A DNA stretch of 6,860 nt from Nitrospirota bacterium. Its GTDB lineage: Bacteria; Nitrospirota; 9FT-COMBO-42-15; HDB-SIOI813. The stretch is from assembly GCA_016234155.1 (NCBI GenBank), contig JACRGZ010000180.1, forward strand, positions 1 to 6,860, in the 5' to 3' direction. Position 1 is the stretch's first letter; each line of letters opens with the position of its first letter. The notes below the pieces were generated by a model. The model saw only the letters and a list, made by a program, of their open reading frames with translations. It had not been told where the DNA came from and did no database searches. Shown here piece by piece: positions 1-6,184 of this stretch. The position numbers and the translations under genes are program-made.

Positions 1-6
1 ACAGCC

Positions 7-28
7 CTGGCTCATGACAGTTCACCTG
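7..28. repeat. 22-bp direct repeat, distal copy
   Basis: This is the partner of the copy at 182-203, with one mismatch. The two copies lie 175 bases apart and enclose the hairpin cluster. Each contains the palindrome TCATGA. Whether they are part of the element or a duplication of flanking DNA cannot be decided from one locus. Confidence 0.85.
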
Positions 29-165
29 AAAATCCCTTTCAAATCCCCCCTTACCCCATAATCCCCCTAAATCCCCCTTTAAAAAAGGGGGACTTATCCC
101 CCCTTTTTTAAAGGGGGGGAACTAATTTCCCCCTTTGAAAAAGGGGGATTAAGGGGGATTTTCAT
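29..165. repeat. Cluster of C-run/G-run hairpins (palindromic repeat element)
   Basis: At least three tight hairpins stand side by side: 73-91 (CCCCCTTT paired with AAAGGGGG, loop AAA), 98-118 (CCCCCCTTT paired with AAAGGGGGG) and 129-147 (CCCCCTTT paired with AAAGGGGG). They sit within outer arms AAAATCCC (29-36) and GGGATTTT (155-162), so the whole block could also fold as one long imperfect stem. The right edge, GGGGGATTTTCAT, is the same as in the palindrome at 5386-5434. It lies just downstream of ctpA. It may cap or stabilise the 3' end of the transcript, but no hairpin is followed on the minus strand by the long U-tract of a standard terminator. Confidence 0.8.
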
Positions 166-181
166 AATCCTTTGTGGGCCT

Positions 182-203
182 CTGGCTCATGACGGTTCAC
201 CTG
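182..203. repeat. 22-bp direct repeat, copy next to ctpA
   Basis: The sequence starts CTGGCTCATGAC and ends GTTCACCTG. It matches the copy at 7-28 at 21 of 22 positions (G instead of A at 194). It lies 7 bases past the ctpA stop and bounds the hairpin cluster on its ctpA side. Confidence 0.85.
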
Positions 204-210
204 TAAATAA

Positions 211-1584
211 TTATCCGCCGGTCTGAGCTGGTACAGGCATAATACCCTTGAATATCTTCCATCCCTTCAACAGGTCAACTGCCCTCTGCAATTGATTATC
301 TTCTTCCTCAGCCGGCTCTACGGAGGGCGTGGTTATCTTTTCTTCTTCCTTCTTGGGCGGCTCCTTTTTCTTCTCCCCTTCCGGAACGTCCGGAACGGTC
401 TCATTTTCAAGGTGTTTCTTCAGATCCTTTTCCCGTAAATATTTCTTTTCAGCATCTTCCCCTGTCTTTTCAGGCCCTGTCTTTGCAGGCTTCACCACAA
501 TATTAGGGGTAATACCGGTGTTTTGTATTGATACCCCCTTTGGGGTGTAGTATTTTGCAGTAGTAAGCCGCATCCCTGATCCATCGCTTAAAGAAAAGAC
601 CGTCTGGACGGAACCTTTTCCAAATGTTTGGGTCCCGATTACAACCGCCCTGCCCCAGTCCTGCAGCGCCCCGGCAACTATCTCTGATGCGCTGGCGCTC
701 CCCTCGTTTACAAGCGCCACAATCGGGTAGTCTTCCCTTGACTTTGTCTCTGTTGACAGATATTCTTCCTTTTCACCATTCCGGCCTTTAACGGATACTA
801 CAAGTTTACCCTCTTTCAGAAATGTTTCTGCAACCTGTATGGATACCTTTAACAATCCGCCCGGGTTATTCCGCATATCGAGAATAAGAGATTTAATATT
901 TTGACGTTCTAAATCATCTAATGCCTTCTTCATATCCTCGCCGGTCCGTTCCTGGAATTGGGTTATACGTATATATCCGATCTCACCTTCAATTACCTTA
1001 TGTTTTATGCTCTTTATTTTGATAATATCCCTGATGATAGTAAATTCCAATGGCTCCTTTTCACCTTCCCGTGATATGGTAAGCTTAACCTTGGTATCCT
1101 TAGGTCCCCTCATCTTATTTACGGCGTCTTCCAAATCAAGTTCTTTTGTAGGTTCATCGTCTATCCTGATTATGTGATCGCCTGCCTTGATACCGGCACG
1201 CCAGGCAGGGGTATCTTCTATCGGCGCAATTACAACGAGCTTCTTGTCTTTGATGCTTATCTGTATACCCAGACCGCCAAACTCCCCATTTGTGTCAACC
1301 TGCATCTCTTTATACGTCTGAGGGGGCATAAAATTTGTATGCGGGTCAAGATCTGACAGCATACCTTTTATGGCGCTATAAGTAAGGTCCTTTATATCTT
1401 TCTCATCTACGTAATTTTTCTGAACAAGGGATAATGCCTCAGCAAAGACCCTGAGATTTTCATAACTTTCTCCTCCAAGGACCGGAGTCCCGATCCCCTT
1501 GCCAAAGGTAATCCATACCCCTGCGACTATAACAAGCATTAATACTGCAATACCTGTCTTCACCCGATATTTTTTGTTGTTCAT
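211..1584 (-). CDS. ctpA: Carboxy-terminal processing protease, S41 family, with PDZ domain
   Basis: This is a periplasmic serine protease that trims or degrades envelope proteins from their C-termini. The 457 residues begin with a basic N-terminus and one hydrophobic segment (about 11-27), a membrane anchor or uncleaved signal. YVDEKD and LSDLDPHTNFM (58-85) open the catalytic region. A PDZ domain covers about 103-173. The core holds DMRNNPGGLL (236-245), GSASASEIVAGALQDWGRA (295-313) and FGKGSVQ (321-327). The Ser298/Lys323/Gln327 catalytic triad has the spacing known from CtpB. After NIVVKPA a highly charged, proline- and lysine-rich linker (about 370-428) leads to a short helix, QLQRAVDLLKG. 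GGAGG lies 12 bases before the ATG. Placement after an EnvC-type gene is common and suggests linked roles in peptidoglycan remodelling. Confidence 0.95.
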   Translation of the reverse strand: MNNKKYRVKTGIAVLMLVIVAGVWITFGKGIGTPVLGGESYENLRVFAEALSLVQKNYVDEKDIKDLTYSAIKGMLSDLDPHTNFMPPQTYKEMQVDTNGEFGGLGIQISIKDKKLVVIAPIEDTPAWRAGIKAGDHIIRIDDEPTKELDLEDAVNKMRGPKDTKVKLTISREGEKEPLEFTIIRDIIKIKSIKHKVIEGEIGYIRITQFQERTGEDMKKALDDLERQNIKSLILDMRNNPGGLLKVSIQVAETFLKEGKLVVSVKGRNGEKEEYLSTETKSREDYPIVALVNEGSASASEIVAGALQDWGRAVVIGTQTFGKGSVQTVFSLSDGSGMRLTTAKYYTPKGVSIQNTGITPNIVVKPAKTGPEKTGEDAEKKYLREKDLKKHLENETVPDVPEGEKKKEPPKKEEEKITTPSVEPAEEEDNQLQRAVDLLKGWKIFKGIMPVPAQTGG

Positions 1585-1642
1585 GCTATCTTCTTACCTC
1601 CAGTTAAAAGTACCCCATTTAATTAAAAAACGGGGGGTTAAT

Positions 1643-3640
1643 TTATCCTCCTGCAAGCCAGATAAGGGGATCAACAGGCTCTCCATTGTGACGGATCTCA
1701 AAATATAAGCTCCCCCTGCCTGGGGTATTAGCATTGTCATAACCGTTTAAAGCAACCGCAGCGCCCTTTTTAACCCTTGCACCTTTTGAGACAAGTATCC
1801 TTGAAGCATGTGCATAGATTGAATAAAAACTGTTGCCATGGTCAATTATGACAATATGCCCGTACCCTTTAAGCCAGTCGGCATATGCGACTATCCCTTC
1901 ATATACTGCCTTAATCTCTCTACCCCCTTTTGCCGCAATCTCAATCCCCTTCTTATAGATATATTCATCAAATTCCGGGTGTTTCTGCCTTCCGAATGTT
2001 GATACTACATCCCCCTCGATTGGCCATATCAGCCGTCCTTTCTCCCTGCCAAACCCATGATCTATAATAGATGACATCTGACCTTGCTGTTTTTCATATG
2101 AGGAAATCGCCTTCTTGAGTTCTGCCGAGGCGCTTGAAAGCCTTTTTAAATCTTCTTCATACTCGGCCCTTTTCTTCTGAATCCCGGCAAGCTGCCGGCG
2201 CTTTTGCCTGATATCCCGTTCTATTGATACCTTATCGCCTTCCAGATTAACTTTTTCCAGCAACAGGGTGTGATGTCTCCTGTTTAACGTCAGAAGCTGT
2301 TCTTCTAATGCCTCCATATCATCCCCAATGCCTTTCATTATCCGGTCTGCTTCACCGAGTAATCTATCCTGATATTTAAGCCTCATCCTGAAGTCATTAT
2401 AATCCGTAGATGATAGAATAATTTCAGTTGAATCTCTCTGTTTGACAAGATATGATTTATATAACCCGTTCAAAAAACCTGCCATCTCGATTCTTCTTCT
2501 TGAAAGGTCTGTGGTTAACAAATTGACATCTCCCAGTGTCCTCTTTATTTCCCTCTCTTTTTGTACCATATCTTTCCCGACTTTTGTAAGCCTTATTCTC
2601 TTGCCGCTCAGATTTTTTTTCCGCAGCTCAATATTATTCAGGACCTTTTTTTCCTCCACGCCAACTTTTTGTGCTGCCCTCTTTTTCTCTTTAATCTGTC
2701 TGTCTACATCAGATAGTCTCTTTTGACTCTGCTCGATCTCCCTTTCTAATCCTTGTAAGTCCTTACGTTCTGCAAATGTGGTATTATTAACATTTAAGCA
2801 TAAAATTAAAAATATAGCTACCCCCAAATATCTGCCGACTGAGGTCCAGCCCCCCAAACACCCTGCAAGGATACCTGTTACAATAATAAATACAATACCC
2901 TCCCACGGAATGAAACTTAACTCAACACCTCCATGAAAAAGATAGGCTGCCGGCGGTATCTTGGACAGGATAAGCTTGTAAGTAAAAAAGAGCATTATTA
3001 TTGAGCCGATTGCGCTTATCAATCCTATTACACCGCCTTCTATAACAAATGGGATCCTGGCAAGTTTTATTGTATTTGATACCATAAACAAGACTATTAA
3101 AAATATTATACCTCCAACCACTACACCTATAACCTTTAAAGCTGATATGAGGACATAAAGCCTCTCTACCCGCTCCTTCCCATACTCAACATCATCTACC
3201 CCGTCTATCTCTTTAAGCCTTTCTGCAAGTATATTCATAGCTTCAGGGTTTCTTGCATGATGGACAAGACTTATTCGAAAGATGTCAGGCAGGGGATTTT
3301 CCCTTAGCTCTTTTATGATTCCCCGGATGCTTGTCAGGTCCTTTGATAGCGTTTCCATGCCCTCATCTTTCGATATGTAGGCAACCTTTTCCACTTCCCT
3401 AAAACCCTCTATCTCTTTTTTGAGTTCCTGTAACCTTTCTGTTGGGATATTATCTTCAATATATACTATTACCTCCATCTCACTCTTCAATATACCGGCA
3501 AATATATACAGGTTATATACAGAGAGTAGAAATATCCCAAGGAGCAGCAACATGACTGATATCATTCCAATGACTGTCCATGTGGTAAGTTTATCAGACA
3601 TCATCCTGGCAAAAGCCATTTTTGCGCTTTTTAACGGCAT
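1643..3640 (-). CDS. FtsX-EnvC fusion: division permease-like protein joined to a degenerate-LytM murein hydrolase activator
   Basis: This 665-residue ORF joins two normally separate proteins. Residues 1-271 are FtsX: TM1 about 21-44, periplasmic domain 45-165 (EVIVYIEDN, NPLPDIFRISL, VEYGKERVERL), TM2 about 168-190, TM3 about 198-222, TM4 about 246-263. The cytoplasmic loop between TM2 and TM3, which in FtsX carries the 'RRDEIEIMRLVGA' type motif, is missing: SNTIKLA runs straight into RIPFVIEG. At 272-289 comes LGVAIFLILCLNVNNTTFA, which resembles a signal peptide and would act as a fifth membrane helix placing the rest in the periplasm. Residues 291-525 are coiled coil and 535-663 a LytM/M23 domain ending RGSLYFEIR...PVDPLIWL, close to E. 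coli EnvC. The zinc ligands are lost (Lys563, Glu567, Ser644, Tyr646), so it should activate amidases rather than cut peptidoglycan. The ATG at 3640 has GAGG 10 bases upstream. An indel in the C-run at 2821-2825 would split the ORF. Confidence 0.88.
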   Translation of the reverse strand: MPLKSAKMAFARMMSDKLTTWTVIGMISVMLLLLGIFLLSVYNLYIFAGILKSEMEVIVYIEDNIPTERLQELKKEIEGFREVEKVAYISKDEGMETLSKDLTSIRGIIKELRENPLPDIFRISLVHHARNPEAMNILAERLKEIDGVDDVEYGKERVERLYVLISALKVIGVVVGGIIFLIVLFMVSNTIKLARIPFVIEGGVIGLISAIGSIIMLFFTYKLILSKIPPAAYLFHGGVELSFIPWEGIVFIIVTGILAGCLGGWTSVGRYLGVAIFLILCLNVNNTTFAERKDLQGLEREIEQSQKRLSDVDRQIKEKKRAAQKVGVEEKKVLNNIELRKKNLSGKRIRLTKVGKDMVQKEREIKRTLGDVNLLTTDLSRRRIEMAGFLNGLYKSYLVKQRDSTEIILSSTDYNDFRMRLKYQDRLLGEADRIMKGIGDDMEALEEQLLTLNRRHHTLLLEKVNLEGDKVSIERDIRQKRRQLAGIQKKRAEYEEDLKRLSSASAELKKAISSYEKQQGQMSSIIDHGFGREKGRLIWPIEGDVVSTFGRQKHPEFDEYIYKKGIEIAAKGGREIKAVYEGIVAYADWLKGYGHIVIIDHGNSFYSIYAHASRILVSKGARVKKGAAVALNGYDNANTPGRGSLYFEIRHNGEPVDPLIWLAGG

Positions 3641-3662
3641 AATTTGATCGCCTCGTAAAAAG

Positions 3663-3899
3663 TCATTTCTGTATCTCCTGTACCATCTCCTGATGCTGCT
3701 CTTTCATGAGCCTTCCTACCACTTCTCTCAGTCCTTCGATCTCTAACATATAGACATAACTTGTCTTTCTCGAAGAGACCAGGACACCTCCACAAAAAAT
3801 CCGGGTTAGGATTATAGGATTATGCAGGCCGCCATCCTCTGTCTGGATATGATACACCTTCCCGTTGTGTTCAATGTCGCTGTTAAGACCGGTCACCAT
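3663..3899 (-). CDS. Small protein of unknown function (78 residues)
   Basis: A short gene lies between yraN and ftsX. The ATG at 3899 overlaps the yraN stop by 7 bases and is preceded by GGAAGG at a six-base distance, which supports real translation. The product has no signal peptide or membrane segment. Its first half is probably beta-rich (GKVYHIQTEDGG, residues 13-24, then NPIILTRIFCGGVLVSSRKTSY, 27-48). It ends in a charged helix with LREVVGRLMKEQHQEMVQEI. I have an unverified recollection of similar small conserved proteins with 'YHIQTEDGG' and 'K-TSY' in Nitrospirota and Deltaproteobacteria, none with a known role. It occupies the place where ftsE usually stands upstream of ftsX but has no ATPase motif. 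Coding status is likely; function is unknown. Confidence 0.8.
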   Translation of the reverse strand: MVTGLNSDIEHNGKVYHIQTEDGGLHNPIILTRIFCGGVLVSSRKTSYVYMLEIEGLREVVGRLMKEQHQEMVQEIQK

Positions 3900-4264
3900 A
3901 GGAAACCTTCCGGAAGATCAAATGCATCCTTAAACAATTCTATCCGGTCATTATAAATAGAAACAACATCGAAACGGCATGGTAAATTGGTAACCCTTTT
4001 TTCAGTAATATAAGCTGTCGCTGCCTTACTCAGACGTTTTTGTTTCTTTATATCCACTGATTCCATCGGCAGTCCATAAGAATCTGTATTCCTTCTCTTC
4101 ACCTCTATAAATACTACGGTCTTTCCATCCTTAGCAATAAGGTCTATCTCACCGAAACGATTTCGATAGTTTCTCTCTAATATAGAGTACCCCTTTATAA
4201 TGAGATACCCTACTGCCATCTCCTCCCCCTCTCTTCCTTTAGCCCGTCTACTAACCCTGTGCAT
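3893..4264 (-). CDS. yraN: YraN/UPF0102 family nuclease-fold protein
   Basis: This 123-residue protein has the features of the widespread UPF0102 (YraN) family, which has a Holliday-junction-resolvase/PD-(D/E)xK-like fold and no firmly established role. Visible motifs are GREGEEMAVGYL (10-21), ERNYRNRFGEIDLIA (30-44), the nuclease-like core with Asp41 and IEVKRR (Glu54, Lys56), and CRFDVVSI (96-103). The length is typical. A TAA stop lies four codons upstream of the ATG at 4264, so the start cannot be extended. The sequence before the ATG is an unusual G-run leader, TAAGGGGGGGAG, abutting the start codon. Its place after rnhB is a common arrangement. It overlaps the next gene by 7 bases. The assignment is firm as a family and open as a function. 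Confidence 0.92.
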   Translation of the reverse strand: MHRVSRRAKGREGEEMAVGYLIIKGYSILERNYRNRFGEIDLIAKDGKTVVFIEVKRRNTDSYGLPMESVDIKKQKRLSKAATAYITEKRVTNLPCRFDVVSIYNDRIELFKDAFDLPEGFLW

Positions 4265-4279
4265 CTCCCCCCCTTACCC

Positions 4280-4319
4280 CATTCACCCATTCACTCATCT
4301 ACTCATCTACTCATCTACT
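4280..4319. repeat. 8-bp tandem repeat, five units, at the rnhB end / yraN leader
   Basis: Five head-to-tail octamers are visible on the plus strand: CATTCACC and CATTCACT, then three perfect copies of CATCTACT. The unit nearest rnhB supplies its TAG stop (4317-4315), so changes in copy number would leave the RNase HII sequence alone and alter only the 50-base spacer before yraN. On the minus strand the units read as repeated GTAGATGA, giving interleaved stop and start triplets. The array is too short and too degenerate for a CRISPR; it is a minisatellite-like tract. Confidence 0.85.
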
Positions 4320-4950
4320 CCACCTTCCCCCCGCCAAATATCTTCCTCAAAAAACTCCTCCTGTGTATGGAGCACGGACCATACCGTTTCAGGCGTTCTA
4401 TATGGTCTTTAGTGCCATAGCCCTTATGAGACATAAAATTATACAGGGGAAATATATGATGCTGTTCTGTCATTAACATATCCCGTGTTACCTTTGCAAC
4501 AATAGATGCTGAGGCTATTGAGCTGCTTAATGTATCACCTTTTATAATAGGTCGTTGTGGTATCGGGGTATTACGGAGTGGAATTGCATCAATCAGCAGA
4601 TAATCAGGGGTAACCTCCATGTCACTTACTGCCATTTCCATGGCCTTTATTGTTGCCCTGTATATGTTAATTCCGTCTATCTCTTCATTATTAACTATGC
4701 CTATCCCTATTGTTACTGCCCTTTGACTTATTATATTGTATAGCGCCTCTCTTTTTGCAGGCGTCAGTTTTTTTGAATCATCAACCCCTTCGATTATAAG
4801 CCCGGCAGGCAATATTACGGCTGCCGCAACCACCGGTCCGGCAAGACATCCCCTCCCGGCCTCATCAATTCCTGCTATATATCTGTAGCCTTGCCTGAAT
4901 GCCTCATTCTCAAATGAGAGGTCAGGGCGTGGGCGCACATTACCCCTCAT
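4315..4950 (-). CDS. rnhB: Ribonuclease HII
   Basis: RNase HII cleaves RNA in RNA/DNA hybrids and nicks beside single ribonucleotides left in DNA, starting ribonucleotide excision repair. The 211-residue product has the acidic active site, D29 and E30 in GIDEAGRG, D121 in LLIDA and D139 in KGD, spaced as in E. coli RNase HII. It also has the GRG loop (32-34) and the HKGYGT tyrosine (Tyr178), which together recognise the RNA-DNA junction, plus the DSKKLT and ASIVAKVTRD motifs. The ATG at 4950 lies inside the rplS end and has no clear ribosome-binding site. An in-frame GTG four codons on, at 4938, has GAGG six bases before it and would avoid the overlap, so the true protein may be 207 residues. 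The stop falls in an 8-bp tandem repeat. Confidence 0.96.
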   Translation of the reverse strand: MRGNVRPRPDLSFENEAFRQGYRYIAGIDEAGRGCLAGPVVAAAVILPAGLIIEGVDDSKKLTPAKREALYNIISQRAVTIGIGIVNNEEIDGINIYRATIKAMEMAVSDMEVTPDYLLIDAIPLRNTPIPQRPIIKGDTLSSSIASASIVAKVTRDMLMTEQHHIFPLYNFMSHKGYGTKDHIERLKRYGPCSIHRRSFLRKIFGGGKVE

Positions 4951-5353
4951 TCACTGTGTCAGCCTTCGCTTCAGTTTCCGCCTCGCTCACTGCCCCGGTT
5001 ACCTTTAAGACTGTCTCTCTTTCAGCTATGCGCATGGCACGCCCCTTCTTCTCCCGTAGATAGTAGAGCTTAGCCCTCCTTACCTTACCGCTTTTTATAA
5101 CCTTAATATTTTCGATAGAAGGGGAGTAAACAGGGAAGATACGTTCAACGCCAATCCCGTAAGAGACCTTTCTCACAGTGACCGTTTGACGGATGTTTTT
5201 ACCCCTCCGTGCTATAACATTACCCTCAAAGACCTGGGTGCGTTCCCTGTCCCCTTCTATGACCTTTACAGAAACCTGCACCGTGTCACCGACATTAAAC
5301 GGCGGTATGGTTTTCTGCATCTGCTGTTTTTCAATACGTTCCACCGGATTCAT
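4940..5353 (-). CDS. rplS: 50S ribosomal protein L19
   Basis: L19 is a structural protein of the large ribosomal subunit at the interface with the 30S subunit. The sequence matches the family throughout: PPFNVGDTVQVSVKV (17-31), VFEGNVIARRG (41-51), SYGIGVERIFPVYSPSI (64-80) and the signature KVRRAKLYYLRE (90-101). At 137 residues it is longer than the usual 115-120. The extra length is an acidic, alanine-rich tail after about residue 120, with no recognisable domain. The ATG at 5353 follows a strong Shine-Dalgarno. It is the fourth gene of the khpA-rimM-trmD-rplS cluster, and its stop overlaps the annotated rnhB start by 11 bases. Confidence 0.98.
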   Translation of the reverse strand: MNPVERIEKQQMQKTIPPFNVGDTVQVSVKVIEGDRERTQVFEGNVIARRGKNIRQTVTVRKVSYGIGVERIFPVYSPSIENIKVIKSGKVRRAKLYYLREKKGRAMRIAERETVLKVTGAVSEAETEAKADTVNEG

Positions 5354-5363
5354 AGTAATGACT

Positions 5364-5370
5364 CCTCCTT
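5364..5370 (-). promoter_or_regulatory. Strong ribosome-binding site of rplS
   Basis: On the minus strand AAGGAGG lies 10 bases before the rplS ATG, the best Shine-Dalgarno match seen in the window. It fixes the L19 start and fits the high output expected of a ribosomal protein compared with the overlapping upstream genes. Confidence 0.8.
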
Positions 5371-5385
5371 GTTTTTTTTACCGTA

Positions 5386-5434
5386 AAAATCCCCCCCTTC
5401 CCCCCTTTACTAAAGGGGGGTTAGGGGGGATTTT
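5386..5434. repeat. 49-bp near-perfect palindrome (C-run/G-run repeat) between trmD and rplS
   Basis: Two 24-base arms (5386-5409 and 5411-5434) surround one central base and pair at 21 of 24 positions. The three mismatches sit together in mid-arm. Each arm holds two runs of six or seven C (or G). The right arm ends in GGGGGGATTTT followed by CAT, and the same ending occurs in the hairpin cluster at 155-165, so both belong to one repeat family. In the transcript of this operon it would form a very stable stem in the trmD-rplS spacer. No clear run of U follows the stem on the minus strand, so it is not a typical intrinsic terminator. It could act as an RNA-processing or stabilising structure, or simply be a dispersed MITE-like or REP-like element. 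Confidence 0.85.
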
Positions 5435-5464
5435 CATCATGAGGGGTGACAAACATCTTACTTG

Positions 5465-6184
5465 TCATGAATGTTTAAGTAAATTTATGTCTTCATCTGA
5501 TAAATCGGCATTAGTCAGGAGATCAGGCCTTTTTTTTACAGTGTTCAATAATGCCTCTTTTCTCCTCCAGAGTCTTACCTTTTCGTGGTCGCCGGAGAGC
5601 AGCACAGACGGCACCTTCATGCCTCTTAGTTGATGAGGCCTTGTGTAGTGCGGATAATCGAGTCCCCAGTTGAATGATTCCTCCTCTACAGATGATCTGT
5701 CGCCTAATACCCCTGGTATAAGCCTGGCTGCAGAATCAATTATAACCAATGCCGCAAGTTCTCCGCCTGTAAGTATATAGTCCCCTAAGGAAATCTCTTC
5801 AGGGGAAAGATAAATCCTGACACGCTCATCTATTCCCTCATAGTGTCCGCATAGAAAGACGATCCGTCTCTGCTCCCTGCTGAACTCCCACGCTGCTGAC
5901 TGTTCATAACGTTTCCCCTGAGGCGATAAAAGCACTATCCTCAGGTCTTTATCCTCTCCTCTTATATAGTCAATAGCCTTTAATATAGGCTCTCCCTTTA
6001 ACACCATTCCGGCGCCGCCGCCATAGGGGTAATCATCAGCGGTGTGATGCCTGTCAGAGGTAAAGTCACGAATGTTAATTACACGGACATCAAGAAGTCC
6101 CTTTACCCTTGCCCTCTTAAGGATGCTCTCATTGATGACCGCGGTGACCATTTCCGGAAAGAGTGTTAGAACGTCACAGCGCAT
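5465..6184 (-). CDS. trmD: tRNA (guanine37-N1)-methyltransferase TrmD
   Basis: TrmD methylates G37 next to the anticodon, using S-adenosylmethionine, and prevents +1 frameshifting. The 239-residue protein is about normal in length. It shows the N-terminal SPOUT-fold motifs: LTLFPEM (6-12), DDYPYGGGAGMV (50-61), LLSPQG (85-90), LCGHYEGIDERV (111-122) and SLGDYILTGGE (132-142), which form the knotted cofactor site. PHYTRP (178-183) and the C-terminal tRNA-binding domain with VLLSGDH follow. At the position matching the catalytic Asp169 of E. coli TrmD (EDSF) this protein has EESF, a glutamate. The ATG at 6184 overlaps the end of rimM by 11 bases and is preceded by GAAGGA at a 4-base distance. 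A 111-base gap follows before rplS. Confidence 0.97.
   Translation of the reverse strand: MRCDVLTLFPEMVTAVINESILKRARVKGLLDVRVINIRDFTSDRHHTADDYPYGGGAGMVLKGEPILKAIDYIRGEDKDLRIVLLSPQGKRYEQSAAWEFSREQRRIVFLCGHYEGIDERVRIYLSPEEISLGDYILTGGELAALVIIDSAARLIPGVLGDRSSVEEESFNWGLDYPHYTRPHQLRGMKVPSVLLSGDHEKVRLWRRKEALLNTVKKRPDLLTNADLSDEDINLLKHS

Noticed and set aside
29..165. Rho-independent terminator for the operon
   Set aside because: The hairpins are strong, but on the minus strand none is followed by a proper U-tract. A role in ending the transcript is possible but not shown.
29..165. Transposon or insertion sequence
   Set aside because: No transposase is present and the block is too short; a non-autonomous palindromic repeat is the most that can be said.
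1585..1642. Hairpin (CCCC...GGGG) between the fusion gene and ctpA
   Set aside because: The arms are only about five bases with a long A/T-rich loop; this is too weak to call a terminator or a repeat-family member.
2442..2726. Plus-strand ORF of 94 codons
   Set aside because: It lies wholly antisense to the EnvC coiled coil; the Phe/Ser/Leu-rich product is the typical shadow of Lys/Glu-rich coding.
4280..4319. CRISPR array
   Set aside because: The units are 8 bp, head to tail, without spacers.
5193..5633. Plus-strand ORF of 146 codons across rplS, the palindrome and trmD
   Set aside because: It is antisense to two certain genes, and the stretch PPLPPFTKGGLGGIF is just the translation of the C/G-run palindrome, a frequent false peptide.
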